DNA of 34,503 nt from Cryomorphaceae bacterium (GTDB lineage: Bacteria; Bacteroidota; Bacteroidia; Flavobacteriales_D; Crocinitomicaceae), in contig JAJTGF010000010.1 of NCBI GenBank assembly GCA_021299335.1, forward strand, positions 1 through 34,503, read 5' to 3'. Each line of letters opens with the position of its first letter. Positions within the stretch are counted from its first letter, which is position 1. Positions 1-7,155 of this stretch are shown here, in pieces. The notes below the pieces were generated by a model that was not told where the DNA came from, made no database searches, and saw nothing but the letters and a program-made list of their open reading frames with translations. The position numbers and the translations under genes are program-made.

Positions 1-1
1 T

Positions 2-307
2 CGCAAGCTGGTGTTGTCTGCCATTTGGAATTCCAAATTACCTTTCGATGCGCACTTGCCATTTTTTGTGATGTTGGCTTCTCAGGGTGATTACCTCGAA
101 GCACTCGATTGCCTCACTATTATTGAAAATATGTCTGGTCCTTTTGATGAGTCTCAGTTACTTGAATCCCAACTTTTGCTCAAAGAATACATTGAAGAAC
201 GCGCTCCGCAAACAGATCAGAAGGCGCAAATCATGAGTGAAATTGCGTGGTTTGTCAAAGAACAAAATGAGGGCATCGATGCTGACTTACTAATCGATAA
301 CGACTAA
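2..307 (+). CDS. Hypothetical protein, 5' end outside window
   Basis: An open frame runs from the first complete codon at position 2 to the TAA at 305-307. A GTG at 11 could start it, but the frame stays open to the window edge with plausible protein sequence (R-K-L before the GTG), so I think the gene begins upstream and only its last ~100 residues are seen. The visible part is acidic and probably helical, with many Leu, Glu and Gln and no cysteine or membrane segment. I do not recognise a family. It ends 2 nt before yicC, so it is probably the first visible gene of the yicC-gmk-nadD operon. That position gives no functional clue beyond co-transcription. Confidence 0.7.
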   Translation, partial: RKLVLSAIWNSKLPFDAHLPFFVMLASQGDYLEALDCLTIIENMSGPFDESQLLESQLLLKEYIEERAPQTDQKAQIMSEIAWFVKEQNEGIDADLLIDND

Positions 308-309
308 AA

Positions 310-1188
310 ATGGACCAAGTTGCACTGCAATCAATGACTGGTTTTGGCAAAGCCAACGGACAGTTCCAGGATAAAAAAATATCTGTTGAGGTGCGTTCGC
401 TCAACTCAAAGGGCCTCGACCTCAACCTCAAAATACCTTCAAGTTACCGCGACCTCGAAACACCAGTTCGCAAATTGGTCACAGATGCATTGATGCGTGG
501 TAAAATGGATCTCGGTATCTACATCGAGAGTCAACAACACCAAGTATCTGGGCTGATCAATGAGTCGGTCGCTACAGCATACTTCGAAAAACTCAAAGCA
601 CTCAACGATACATGGGGCACCAACACCCAAGATTATCTTTCGATCGTCTTGCGTATGCCCGATGTGCTCAATAGTCAATTAGAGGCGCTTTCCGATCAAG
701 AAGCACAATTTGTCTTGGATTTGGTTCAAGAAGCATGCGCGCAACTCCAAAAGTTTCGCAAACAAGAGGGCCAAGGACTTGCCCAAGATCTCAAGTCCAA
801 TCTGGCACATATTCAAAACGAACTTCAGGCAATCGTGCCCTTTGAGCAAGAACGCGTAGCACAGGTCAAAGAACGCATTCAAAAAGGCTTGGCCTCTATC
901 GACGAATCTAGAATTGATGCCAATCGTTTGGAACAAGAAATGATCTATTATGTCGAGAAACTCGACATTTCTGAGGAGAAACAAAGGTTGCAACAGCACC
1001 TCAATTACTTCACAGAGACGCTCAACCAAGAGGCATCCGGCAAAAAACTCGGTTTCATAGCGCAAGAAATGGGCCGTGAAATCAACACGCTCGGTAGCAA
1101 GTGCAACCATTCCGAAATCCAAAGAAGAGTCGTGATCATGAAAGACCACCTCGAAAAAATCAAAGAACAAGTTCTCAACGCCTTGTAA
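310..1188 (+). CDS. yicC: YicC/YloC family endoribonuclease
   Basis: 292 residues, the usual length of the family. The N-terminus carries the family hallmark S-M-T-G-F-G (residues 8-13). The C-terminus has the DUF1732-type block with N-T-L-G-S-K followed by a V-x-M-K-D-x-L-E-K-I-x-E-Q-V tail. Family members are reported to be RNA endonucleases linked to RNA turnover and stationary-phase survival; that is family knowledge. ATG at 310 lies 2 nt after the preceding gene, and gmk follows after a 3-nt gap. Adjacency of yicC and gmk is common in many bacteria and supports the call. I see no odd features; two long antisense frames across it are codon-usage shadows. Confidence 0.95.
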   Translation: MDQVALQSMTGFGKANGQFQDKKISVEVRSLNSKGLDLNLKIPSSYRDLETPVRKLVTDALMRGKMDLGIYIESQQHQVSGLINESVATAYFEKLKALNDTWGTNTQDYLSIVLRMPDVLNSQLEALSDQEAQFVLDLVQEACAQLQKFRKQEGQGLAQDLKSNLAHIQNELQAIVPFEQERVAQVKERIQKGLASIDESRIDANRLEQEMIYYVEKLDISEEKQRLQQHLNYFTETLNQEASGKKLGFIAQEMGREINTLGSKCNHSEIQRRVVIMKDHLEKIKEQVLNAL

Positions 1189-1191
1189 CCA

Positions 1192-1761
1192 ATGAAGACC
1201 CCACGCAGCATTGTCATTTCTGCACCCTCTGGCGCTGGTAAATCTACCATTGTTGGGGCCTTACTGGCTAAATTCCCGCAATTAGCCTTTTCCATTTCTG
1301 CTTGTTCACGGCCGCCAAGGGGTCAAGAACAAAATGGCGTCCATTATTATTTTTTGCAACCCGAACAATTCAAGCAAAAAATCGAGGAGGGCGCATTTTT
1401 TGAGTGGGAAGAGGTCTATACGGGAATGTATTACGGCACCCTCCAAGCAGAACTCGAACGCATCTGGTCTGCGGGAAAAGTAGTGGTATTTGATGTAGAT
1501 GTCATCGGCGGCATAAAAATCAAACAGAAACTCCAAGACGCAGCACTCTCCATCTTTATTCAACCACCAAGTATTGCTGTCTTAGAAGAAAGGCTGCGCA
1601 AACGCCAAACAGATTCAGAAGAAAAAATACAGTTGCGCATCGCCAAAGCAGCCGAAGAGATGAGCCATTCTAGTGCTTTTGATCATGTCGTAGTGAACGA
1701 CGACCGCACAGTCGCAATTGAGCCAATAGAGCAACTCATTTTAGCATTTATTGAGCCATGA
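1192..1761 (+). CDS. gmk: Guanylate kinase
   Basis: 189 residues. It phosphorylates GMP (or dGMP) to the diphosphate with ATP, a cytosolic step of guanine-nucleotide synthesis. The P-loop is P-S-G-A-G-K-S-T at residues 12-19. The GMP-binding region has S-R-P-P-R-G-Q-E, then G-x-x-Y-Y-F and Y-Y-G-T. The lid carries R-L-R-K-R-x-T-D. All functional motifs expected of the family are present. The ATG at 1192 is 3 nt after yicC. The stop overlaps the nadD start as ATGA, suggesting translational coupling with the next gene. Confidence 0.97.
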   Translation: MKTPRSIVISAPSGAGKSTIVGALLAKFPQLAFSISACSRPPRGQEQNGVHYYFLQPEQFKQKIEEGAFFEWEEVYTGMYYGTLQAELERIWSAGKVVVFDVDVIGGIKIKQKLQDAALSIFIQPPSIAVLEERLRKRQTDSEEKIQLRIAKAAEEMSHSSAFDHVVVNDDRTVAIEPIEQLILAFIEP

Positions 1762-2354
1762 AAATAGGTTTGTTTTTTGGAACCTTTAACCCCATTCATG
1801 TTGGGCACCTGATCATTGCCAATCATATGGCTCAACTCCAACAACTAGATCAAGTTTGGTTGGTTGTGACCCCGCATAATCCACACAAAGAGAAATCAAC
1901 CTTACTTGCTGATCATTTGCGCTTAGACATGGTCAGAGACGCTATTTACGACAGCCCTCTTTTAAAAGCTAGTGACATTGAATTTCACTTGCCAAAACCC
2001 AATTATACGATTTCTACACTCACGCATCTGCAAGAAAAGTACCCACAAGATGAATTTAGTTTATTGATTGGTGCAGATAATTTGCGAACCTTTCACAAGT
2101 GGTATAACTGGGAGCAAATCTTAGCCTACCATCGCCTTTTTGTATATCCTAGAATTGCCGAAGATGAAATAGATCATGAAATCAATCCTGAATTATTAGC
2201 CCATCCAAATATTGAAATAGTCAAAGACGTCCCAATTTTGGGAATCAGCGCAAGTCATATACGTGCGCGCTTAGCTGAAGGAAAGGATTGTTCGTTTCTA
2301 GTGACAGAGCCCGTTGCTAAGTATATCGCAGAACGCGGATTGTATCAAAAATAA
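1758..2354 (+). CDS. nadD: Nicotinate-nucleotide adenylyltransferase
   Basis: 198 residues, normal for the family. It joins ATP and nicotinate mononucleotide to give deamido-NAD in NAD synthesis. The nucleotidyltransferase signature G-T-F-N-P-I-H-x-G-H is at residues 8-17, and the second ATP-binding motif S-A-S-H-I-R (I-S-x-S-x-I-R type) is at 164-169. The start codon overlaps the gmk stop by four bases (ATGA). It is the last gene of the operon; the terminator at 2366-2385 follows directly. The gmk-nadD pairing after yicC is an arrangement I associate with Bacteroidota, which is recalled rather than checked. Confidence 0.97.
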   Translation: MKIGLFFGTFNPIHVGHLIIANHMAQLQQLDQVWLVVTPHNPHKEKSTLLADHLRLDMVRDAIYDSPLLKASDIEFHLPKPNYTISTLTHLQEKYPQDEFSLLIGADNLRTFHKWYNWEQILAYHRLFVYPRIAEDEIDHEINPELLAHPNIEIVKDVPILGISASHIRARLAEGKDCSFLVTEPVAKYIAERGLYQK

Positions 2355-2365
2355 GGTCATAAAAA

Positions 2366-2385
2366 AAGGGGAGTTTCCTCCCCTT
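2366..2385. terminator. Bidirectional intrinsic terminator between convergent genes
   Basis: Perfect 8-bp inverted repeat AAGGGGAG / CTCCCCTT with a TTTC loop. On the minus strand it is followed by a run of seven T (the A-run 2361-2367 on plus), giving a strong terminator for the gene at 2406-3152. On the plus strand the tail is weaker (TTCATTTGTT) but probably also serves nadD. Confidence 0.88.
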
Positions 2386-2405
2386 CATTTGTTATGTTGT
2401 TTGGC

Positions 2406-3152
2406 TTAAAGCTTCACAAATTTTTGTAGTTGTGTGCCAAAGTTATCTGTTAGTTCAATGAGGTAACTTCCGCTAGAAAGTTTGCTCAAGTCAAAGCTAG
2501 TTGTACTTGCATTGGTTTGTTGAACTTCTATCACTTTTCCAGTGAGGTCGCGCAGTGTGATGGTAGAAGTACCACCATTGTATAAGCCAGTCACTTCAAT
2601 TGATGTACTGGCCGGATTCGGCTGCAGGCTCAATGGATTGATTACCTGATCAATGACACCTCCTGAACCAACTACAATTTTGTAACCGTCAAAAGACACT
2701 GTCTGGGTAACAGGAGTGGGAGGCAAACCCGGGAAAAGCACCACCAAAACAGTTGCTGTGACGTCTACGGTAACCGGGAAGACGGCAATTGAGTCTGTGG
2801 TTCCAAAGATATTTGCGCAACCGTTGGCGCCTCCGACGTATGTACAGCTAGAGATATTACATGCGTAGTCAAAACCTGGAGGCAAGCCTTGGAGTGCATC
2901 TATTGTAAATTGTTGGATAACTGAACCCACAAATTGACCACTTGGGTCGATTTCAGCAGTAACAGTAGATGGCACTTTGAAGTTGATGTCTGTTGAGTAA
3001 GCCACATTAGGTAGTGCGGGCGGAAGGTTTTGGGTGGTGTCTGGCCAAATGCCGTAAGTGGAGTCCACAAAATTGGCGCCAGGCGTACAAGACTGACCCC
3101 AAGAAAGGGCATAAGTCATTGTAAATAAAGTAGAAAGTAAGAGTTTTTTCAT
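2406..3152 (-). CDS. Small secreted protein with T9SS type A sorting domain
   Basis: 248 residues. A signal peptide covers about residues 1-19 (M-K-K-L-L-L..., ending W-G-Q). The last ~75 residues form a type A T9SS C-terminal domain: Q-P-N-P-A-S near residue 177, R-D-L-T-G-K-V, F-D-L-S-x-L-x-S-G-x-Y, and the closing K-F-V-K-L. The mature body is only ~155 residues, contains G-L-P-P-G-F followed by a cluster of cysteines (Y-A-C-N, S-S-C-T-Y, G-C-A-N), and is probably a beta-sandwich. I believe similar G-L-P-x-G-F / C-x-x-x-x-C bodies occur in other Bacteroidota cargo, but cannot confirm it here. Substrate or role is unknown; cell surface or extracellular location follows from the sorting domain. 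Confidence 0.88.
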   Translation of the reverse strand: MKKLLLSTLFTMTYALSWGQSCTPGANFVDSTYGIWPDTTQNLPPALPNVAYSTDINFKVPSTVTAEIDPSGQFVGSVIQQFTIDALQGLPPGFDYACNISSCTYVGGANGCANIFGTTDSIAVFPVTVDVTATVLVVLFPGLPPTPVTQTVSFDGYKIVVGSGGVIDQVINPLSLQPNPASTSIEVTGLYNGGTSTITLRDLTGKVIEVQQTNASTTSFDLSKLSSGSYLIELTDNFGTQLQKFVKL

Positions 3153-3236
3153 GGTATGAGTTTATTGATTCTTGGTTAAAAGTAATATAATTTTTGTTTA
3201 AAATCTACAGTAGAAATACTTAAGACCTTTCAATTT

Positions 3237-3265
3237 TTTGCAGTCCGCAGCTTTGGCTACCTTTG
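3237..3265 (+). promoter_or_regulatory. Bacteroidota-type promoter for DUF4286-rsmA
   Basis: TTTG at 3237-3240, a 17-nt spacer, then TACCTTTG at 3258-3265, a perfect match to TAnnTTTG. The -7 box ends 4 nt before the ATG at 3270, so transcription is expected to begin at or next to the start codon. Confidence 0.65.
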
Positions 3266-3269
3266 TGTT

Positions 3270-3584
3270 ATGGTTATTTACAATGTAACGGTCAGTATTG
3301 ACCAAGCAGTGGAGCACGAATGGTTGGCTTATATGAGAGGCTCTCACATCCAAGACGTATTGAAGACGGGTTGCTTTTTAGAATGCCGTCTCTCTCGGGT
3401 AAATGGAGAAGAAGATGGGGGCTGTACCTATTCTGTCATGTATTTAGCCAAAGATCAAGAAACACTTGATCGGTATCAAGCGAATTACGCCCCTGCGTTG
3501 CAACAAGATCATTCCTCGCATTTTCAAGGAAAATTTGCTGCCTTTCGCACCACGCTCAATGTCATTGAAGCATTCATCCCATGA
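3270..3584 (+). CDS. DUF4286 family protein
   Basis: 104 residues. It begins M-V-I-Y-N-V-T-V and contains H-I-x-D-V-L-x-T-G-x-F, the block G-x-T-Y-S-V-x-Y, L-D-R-Y-Q, and the closing F-A-A-F-R-T-x-L-x-V. These match what I recall of the DUF4286 family, a small ferredoxin-like/dimeric-barrel-type protein common in Bacteroidota whose function is unknown. It has no signal peptide and is expected in the cytosol. Its stop overlaps the rsmA start as ATGA, so it is translationally coupled to the rRNA methyltransferase gene; this neighbourhood is typical. Transcription probably starts right at the ATG (see promoter 3237-3265). Confidence 0.85.
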   Translation: MVIYNVTVSIDQAVEHEWLAYMRGSHIQDVLKTGCFLECRLSRVNGEEDGGCTYSVMYLAKDQETLDRYQANYAPALQQDHSSHFQGKFAAFRTTLNVIEAFIP

Positions 3585-4237
3585 GCGTTAAACCAAAAAA
3601 GCAACTCGGACAGCACTTTTTAAAAGATGCTGGTACTTGTCAAAAAATTGCCAAGCAAGTCATCTGGACAGACAACACCCGAAAAGTGTTGGAAATTGGC
3701 CCTGGCATGGGTGCTCTCAGTAAATATCTCTGGGAAATTCCCGAAATTGATTTGTGGTTACTCGATGTAGATATTGAATCTATCGATTATTTGCGTCTTT
3801 TCAAGTGCCTTGAACACCGCAATCAGGTGCCTCAAATTATGGGCATGTTTCAAAAAGAAGTCGCGGTGAGGGTTGCCCAAAAGCCTGGTTCCAAAGAATA
3901 TGGCATCATCAGTGTGCTGTTGCAAACCTATTACGATATCCATTATTGTTTTACCGTAGATGAGCACGTGTTTATTCCGCCGCCAAAGGTAAAAAGTGGT
4001 GTGATTCGTTGTGTGCGCAATGAGCGCGATGCGCTCCCTTGTGACGAAAAATTATACTTTCAAGTGGTTAAGGTAGCTTTTAATCAAAGGCGAAAAACGC
4101 TGAGAAACTCTTTGCGTGTTTTATTAAAAGATGCGCCACTACCCGAAAAATTTGAACAACAGCGACCAGAGCGCCTTAGTGTAGACGATTTTATCGAACT
4201 CACTTGCTTTATCGAGACCTTGATCAATAAGGACTAA
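3581..4237 (+). CDS. rsmA: 16S rRNA dimethyladenosine transferase with internal deletion
   Basis: RsmA/KsgA normally dimethylates two adjacent adenines near the 3' end of 16S rRNA. This copy has 218 residues, while Bacteroidota homologues are about 255-265. Present: the N-terminal Q-L-G-Q-H-F-L-K-D block (8-16), SAM motif I E-I-G-P-G-M-G (38-44), the acidic pair L-D-V-D (61-64), G-M-F-Q-K-E-V (88-94), F-I-P-P-P-K-V (131-137) and F-N-Q-R-R-K-T-L-R-N-S-L (168-179). Missing: everything expected between S-I-D-Y-L (67-71) and the helix beginning L-F-K-C-L-E-H-R (73-80), roughly 43 residues carrying the motif III acidic residue and the catalytic N-F-P-Y motif IV. The frame is intact across the junction near 3791-3797. 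Both flanks look well conserved, so the loss is recent or an assembly artefact. It ends in a 14-nt convergent overlap with the MORN-repeat gene. Confidence 0.9.
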   Translation: MSVKPKKQLGQHFLKDAGTCQKIAKQVIWTDNTRKVLEIGPGMGALSKYLWEIPEIDLWLLDVDIESIDYLRLFKCLEHRNQVPQIMGMFQKEVAVRVAQKPGSKEYGIISVLLQTYYDIHYCFTVDEHVFIPPPKVKSGVIRCVRNERDALPCDEKLYFQVVKVAFNQRRKTLRNSLRVLLKDAPLPEKFEQQRPERLSVDDFIELTCFIETLINKD

Positions 4238-5933
4238 AGCCTTCTTGGCTTTGTGCCCCAAGTTCAACTCCTTTTTTGAATTGCTTCTTACTAACGAGTT
4301 GACCATTTTCGTTGTAGGCATAGAACGGACCATCTTTGAGCCCATTTTTGTAGTGGATTTCATAAACGAGTCTGCCATAGCGGTCATACTGCTTGAACAC
4401 ACCGTGTAGTCTACCATATCGGTATTGTGCGATGATTGTCGGGACAACCCCGCCCGGATAGTAGTTGGTCCAGGTGCCGTGTTTGAGACCGTGGTAGTAT
4501 TTTCCCGTTTCTTTGATTTGAAAATCGGCTTGTGAATAGGCCTCGTAAGAACCATGAAAATCGCTGACGGTTTCTTTCAAGCCCATAATAGCCATGCCGT
4601 CGGCGACATTTTTTTGCGTGAAAACTTTGTAATGTTGCTTTTCTTTGAGTCGGCCATTGTTGTAGTAACTCGTCCATTCCCCCACTTTATACCCTGCTTT
4701 GTAGGTGCCTTTTACCTTGAGAACGGATTCTGGTGAATAAGATTCCCAAAGACCATCTAGATTGCCATCTCGAAAAGATGATTTGTCTTTGATTCGGCCA
4801 TTTTCCCAGTAATTGAACCATTCGCCTTCTTCTTTACCGTTGAGGTACTTTCCTGACATGAGTAGGGTAGAGTCTTCGTACCAAGTTTGCCATTGGCCCG
4901 TGCGCAAGTCATTTTGGTAGCTACCTGTTCGATACAACGCGCCATTTGGATAGTAATAAGTCCAGTTTCCGGTGCGGAGGTCTTCTTTATAGTGTGCGAT
5001 GTAGGAGAGTTGCCCATTTGAAAAATAATAATGCCAAATGCTATCTTGTTTTCCTTTAGAAAAATAACCTTCCATATCGAGTTTACCTTCGGGTGTAAAC
5101 CACTTCCATTTTCCTGTCTTTAATCCTAACTCGTAAGCACCATGTGTGAGGGTATCAGTTTCGTTGCGCATCACAAGGTAATTGCCGTCGAGTGAATCTG
5201 CTTTGTAACCCACTTGTTTTTCTAACACACCGTCAAAACGGTAAAATTCCCAAAGACCATCTTTTTTTCCTTGATCGAATGCACCCGCAACTGAAAGTAC
5301 ACCATTGGCAGTTCTTTCTTCAAATGGCCCGGTTTTAAGTCCATTTTTAAACGTGTAGCGTTCTTTGACAACACCCCCCAAATAATAATTGACAATTTGC
5401 CCATTGCCATCTTTAATAGTTTGAGTGTGTAAGCTGTCGGGTTTCCAAAATGCCATTAGAAAGACGGTGTCGTTTACGACGTTTTCAATCGATTTTTCTC
5501 GGCCGTCTGTGTAAAAGTATTCCCATAAACCTACAGGACTACCCAGTTCAAACTGCCCTCGAACTAGTATTTTCCCATCGGGCGCAAACTCCCTGTAAAT
5601 GGAGTCTGGCACATTAAATTTATAATAGGATTCCTGTTTAACGCGCTTTTGCTCGTCGTAAAAAACGCGCTTCCCGTGCAAGCGTCCGCGGTAGTAGTTG
5701 GCCTCTTCTTCTAATATACCATCATAGGAATAAAAAAGCCATTTGCCGTGTTTTTCAGTGGTGTTTGGACTGGCCTCACTGCGAAAATAGCAACCAACTC
5801 CTTGTACATGTTTGTTGGATGCATCCCAATAAATGCGTGTTTTTGGACTCAGGTTTTCTTTAAGTACCTTCACTTCTTGTCCAAAAATGCTTCCGAACAC
5901 ACAAATAAAAATGAGGAGTATTCTGCTGCGCAT
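4224..5933 (-). CDS. Secreted MORN-repeat (YwqK-like) protein
   Basis: 569 residues from the ATG at 5933, which directly precedes a signal peptide (M-R-S-R-I-L-L-I-F-I-C..., cleaved near residue 19). Upstream in-frame codons lie inside the neighbouring LysE gene and are not used. From about residue 60 to the end the protein consists of roughly fifteen MORN_2-type repeats of 22-24 residues, with patterns such as G-L-W-E-F-Y, G-N-W-T-Y-Y-Y-P-N-G and G-x-Y-x-x-G-x-x-x-G. Such proteins are often annotated as YwqK antitoxins from similarity to short Bacillus proteins, but size and export make an antitoxin role unlikely. It probably forms an elongated beta-hairpin solenoid in the periplasm or on the surface. 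Only 7 nt separate it from the upstream exporter gene, so the two are co-transcribed. Function unknown. Confidence 0.85.
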   Translation of the reverse strand: MRSRILLIFICVFGSIFGQEVKVLKENLSPKTRIYWDASNKHVQGVGCYFRSEASPNTTEKHGKWLFYSYDGILEEEANYYRGRLHGKRVFYDEQKRVKQESYYKFNVPDSIYREFAPDGKILVRGQFELGSPVGLWEYFYTDGREKSIENVVNDTVFLMAFWKPDSLHTQTIKDGNGQIVNYYLGGVVKERYTFKNGLKTGPFEERTANGVLSVAGAFDQGKKDGLWEFYRFDGVLEKQVGYKADSLDGNYLVMRNETDTLTHGAYELGLKTGKWKWFTPEGKLDMEGYFSKGKQDSIWHYYFSNGQLSYIAHYKEDLRTGNWTYYYPNGALYRTGSYQNDLRTGQWQTWYEDSTLLMSGKYLNGKEEGEWFNYWENGRIKDKSSFRDGNLDGLWESYSPESVLKVKGTYKAGYKVGEWTSYYNNGRLKEKQHYKVFTQKNVADGMAIMGLKETVSDFHGSYEAYSQADFQIKETGKYYHGLKHGTWTNYYPGGVVPTIIAQYRYGRLHGVFKQYDRYGRLVYEIHYKNGLKDGPFYAYNENGQLVSKKQFKKGVELGAQSQEGFSPY

Positions 5934-5940
5934 AGCGATC

Positions 5941-6603
5941 TTAAAAAATGACTCGGAAAATGAAGAACAGGCCAAAAGCAATAAAAACACTTCCAATGAA
6001 TTTATTGAGAAGGTTCAATAATTGAACAGTCACGAGATTTCTGATTTTCTTAGCAGTAATGATCTTAATGACGTCAAAAGTAAAAAAGGTGACGAGAATG
6101 GTACCTAGAAAGAGAAACAAGAATCCGTTGCTGTCATCGGGGCTATCGTGTTTGGCCACTGAGGCCACACTCAGCCAATAAAAAATAACAAGCGGATTGG
6201 CGAAGTTGAGAAGAAACCCTTTAGCGATCATGAGCCCAAAGTTTTTTTTTGGGTTGCTGCTTTCTTGTAAATGGTATCTCTCTGTGACCTCTTCTAATTC
6301 TTGATCGCCGTCGTGTATTTTAGATTTCTTGAACAAATTGACAATTCCAAAAGCGATAAAGATGAGCCCACCCAGCACATCAAAGAGTTCTTTGTTTTTT
6401 CCCGAAAGGAGCGAATTGATTTGCTCGACAAAAAGGACCGACAGTAGGATATAAACGATATCGCTGAGCATCACGCCGAAGTCTATAGCTAATGCGCTTC
6501 TGATGCCTTTTGTGATGCTATTTTCTAGCAAAACAAAAAACACTGGCCCGGGGATGATCGAGAGGATCAGGCCAATTGTGAACGCGTGGAAAATCATATC
6601 CAT
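5941..6603 (-). CDS. LysE family amino-acid exporter
   Basis: 220 residues with about six hydrophobic segments. The N-terminal G-L-I-L-S-I-I-P-G-P-V-F-F-V-L-L contains the P-G-P motif typical of the LysE/RhtB family, followed by G-x-R-x-A-L-A-I-D-F-G. A charged cytosolic loop lies around residues 90-120, and N-F-A-N-P-L-V-I-F-Y-W near residue 132 matches the conserved N-P-K/L-x-x-x-F block. Family members export amino acids or related small molecules; the substrate here cannot be told. The start is the ATG at 6603; a second ATG lies two codons later. A TAnnTTTG box ends 4 nt before the first ATG. It is the first gene of a two-gene operon with the MORN-repeat protein. Confidence 0.88.
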   Translation of the reverse strand: MDMIFHAFTIGLILSIIPGPVFFVLLENSITKGIRSALAIDFGVMLSDIVYILLSVLFVEQINSLLSGKNKELFDVLGGLIFIAFGIVNLFKKSKIHDGDQELEEVTERYHLQESSNPKKNFGLMIAKGFLLNFANPLVIFYWLSVASVAKHDSPDDSNGFLFLFLGTILVTFFTFDVIKIITAKKIRNLVTVQLLNLLNKFIGSVFIAFGLFFIFRVIF

Positions 6604-6607
6604 ATAA

Positions 6608-6615
6608 CAAAAATA
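6608..6615 (-). promoter_or_regulatory. -7 promoter box for the LysE operon
   Basis: TATTTTTG on the minus strand, a perfect TAnnTTTG, ending 4 nt before the ATG at 6603. No clear TTTG lies at the expected -33 position. The spacing suggests a leaderless transcript. Confidence 0.5.
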
Positions 6616-6689
6616 GCTTTAAAAGAGCTAGAAATGCTTTTAGGAGATTAATGTTACGGACAGCGCGATGTTTATTTCAGGAAATGCAC

Positions 6690-6697
6690 TAAATTTG
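6690..6697 (+). promoter_or_regulatory. -7 promoter box for gene 6716-7075
   Basis: TAAATTTG, a perfect TAnnTTTG, 18 nt before the ATG at 6716. I see no convincing -33 TTTG at 17-20 nt spacing, so the assignment rests on the -7 box and its position only. Confidence 0.5.
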
Positions 6698-6715
6698 CTT
6701 CTCAATTAAGACAAC

Positions 6716-7075
6716 ATGAAAACTTTGCGTGCCAATCAAAAACTTGAACAAATCATTGCCAATGTAGAGAAAAAGGGCCTCGAGGCTCCGAAACTCATCG
6801 AAGACCTCAAAGAGCTACGAGAAATGGCATTGCTCGAACAAGACCCATTGGTCGTCAAATCTTTGCGCCTCACTTATGAGTTTCTTCAAGAGAATGAATG
6901 TTTCGACGTAGAAGCGCAATACGAAGAAGATGAAGAAGGCAACGAATACCCGATTGAAATTGAAGACAAAGAAAACTTACTTTATTTCTTGAATCTTCTC
7001 AAGAACGCCGATCACAAAATCAATCGCGAAGAAATTAAAGATTACCGTTCGGCGCTCAAATTAGAATTATACTAA
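6716..7075 (+). CDS. Small acidic protein of unknown function
   Basis: 119 residues, no signal peptide or membrane segment, no cysteine except one near the middle (N-E-C-F). It is predicted mostly helical with a very acidic central stretch (Q-Y-E-E-D-E-E-G-N-E-Y, about residues 69-79). The ends are lysine/glutamate-rich, and the C-terminal part I-N-R-E-E-I-K-D-Y-R could be a helix-turn-helix-like or coiled segment. I believe related proteins occur widely in Flavobacteriales, but cannot name a family. It is a single-gene unit: own -7 box upstream, an imperfect hairpin right after the stop, and a strong terminator at 7156-7178. The well-formed regulation says it is a real gene. Confidence 0.75.
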   Translation: MKTLRANQKLEQIIANVEKKGLEAPKLIEDLKELREMALLEQDPLVVKSLRLTYEFLQENECFDVEAQYEEDEEGNEYPIEIEDKENLLYFLNLLKNADHKINREEIKDYRSALKLELY

Positions 7076-7077
7076 GC

Positions 7078-7136
7078 AACCAAAACCGAACAACACTCGT
7101 CTCGATAAAAAGAGCAAGTCATTGTTCATTTTGGTT
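7078..7136 (+). other. Long imperfect inverted repeat after gene 6716-7075
   Basis: Arms AACCAAAA-CC-GAACAA (7078-7093) and TTGTTC-A-TTTTGGTT (7122-7136) pair over 8 + 6 bp with one small internal loop, around a 28-nt apical region. It begins 2 nt after the stop codon and lies before the strong terminator at 7156, so the mRNA would carry two consecutive 3' structures. It may be an mRNA-stabilising hairpin or a 3'-UTR-derived small RNA; neither is shown. Confidence 0.5.
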
Positions 7137-7155
7137 TTAATTATCTTGCAGAAGA

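Noticed and set aside
439-1170. Two long antisense open frames (79 and 163 codons) across yicC
   Set aside because: They mirror the yicC codon structure on the opposite strand, show no domain, start or promoter, and yicC is certain.
4224-5933. Toxin-antitoxin system because of YwqK/MORN similarity
   Set aside because: The protein is exported, very long, and has no adjacent toxin gene; only the repeat type is shared.
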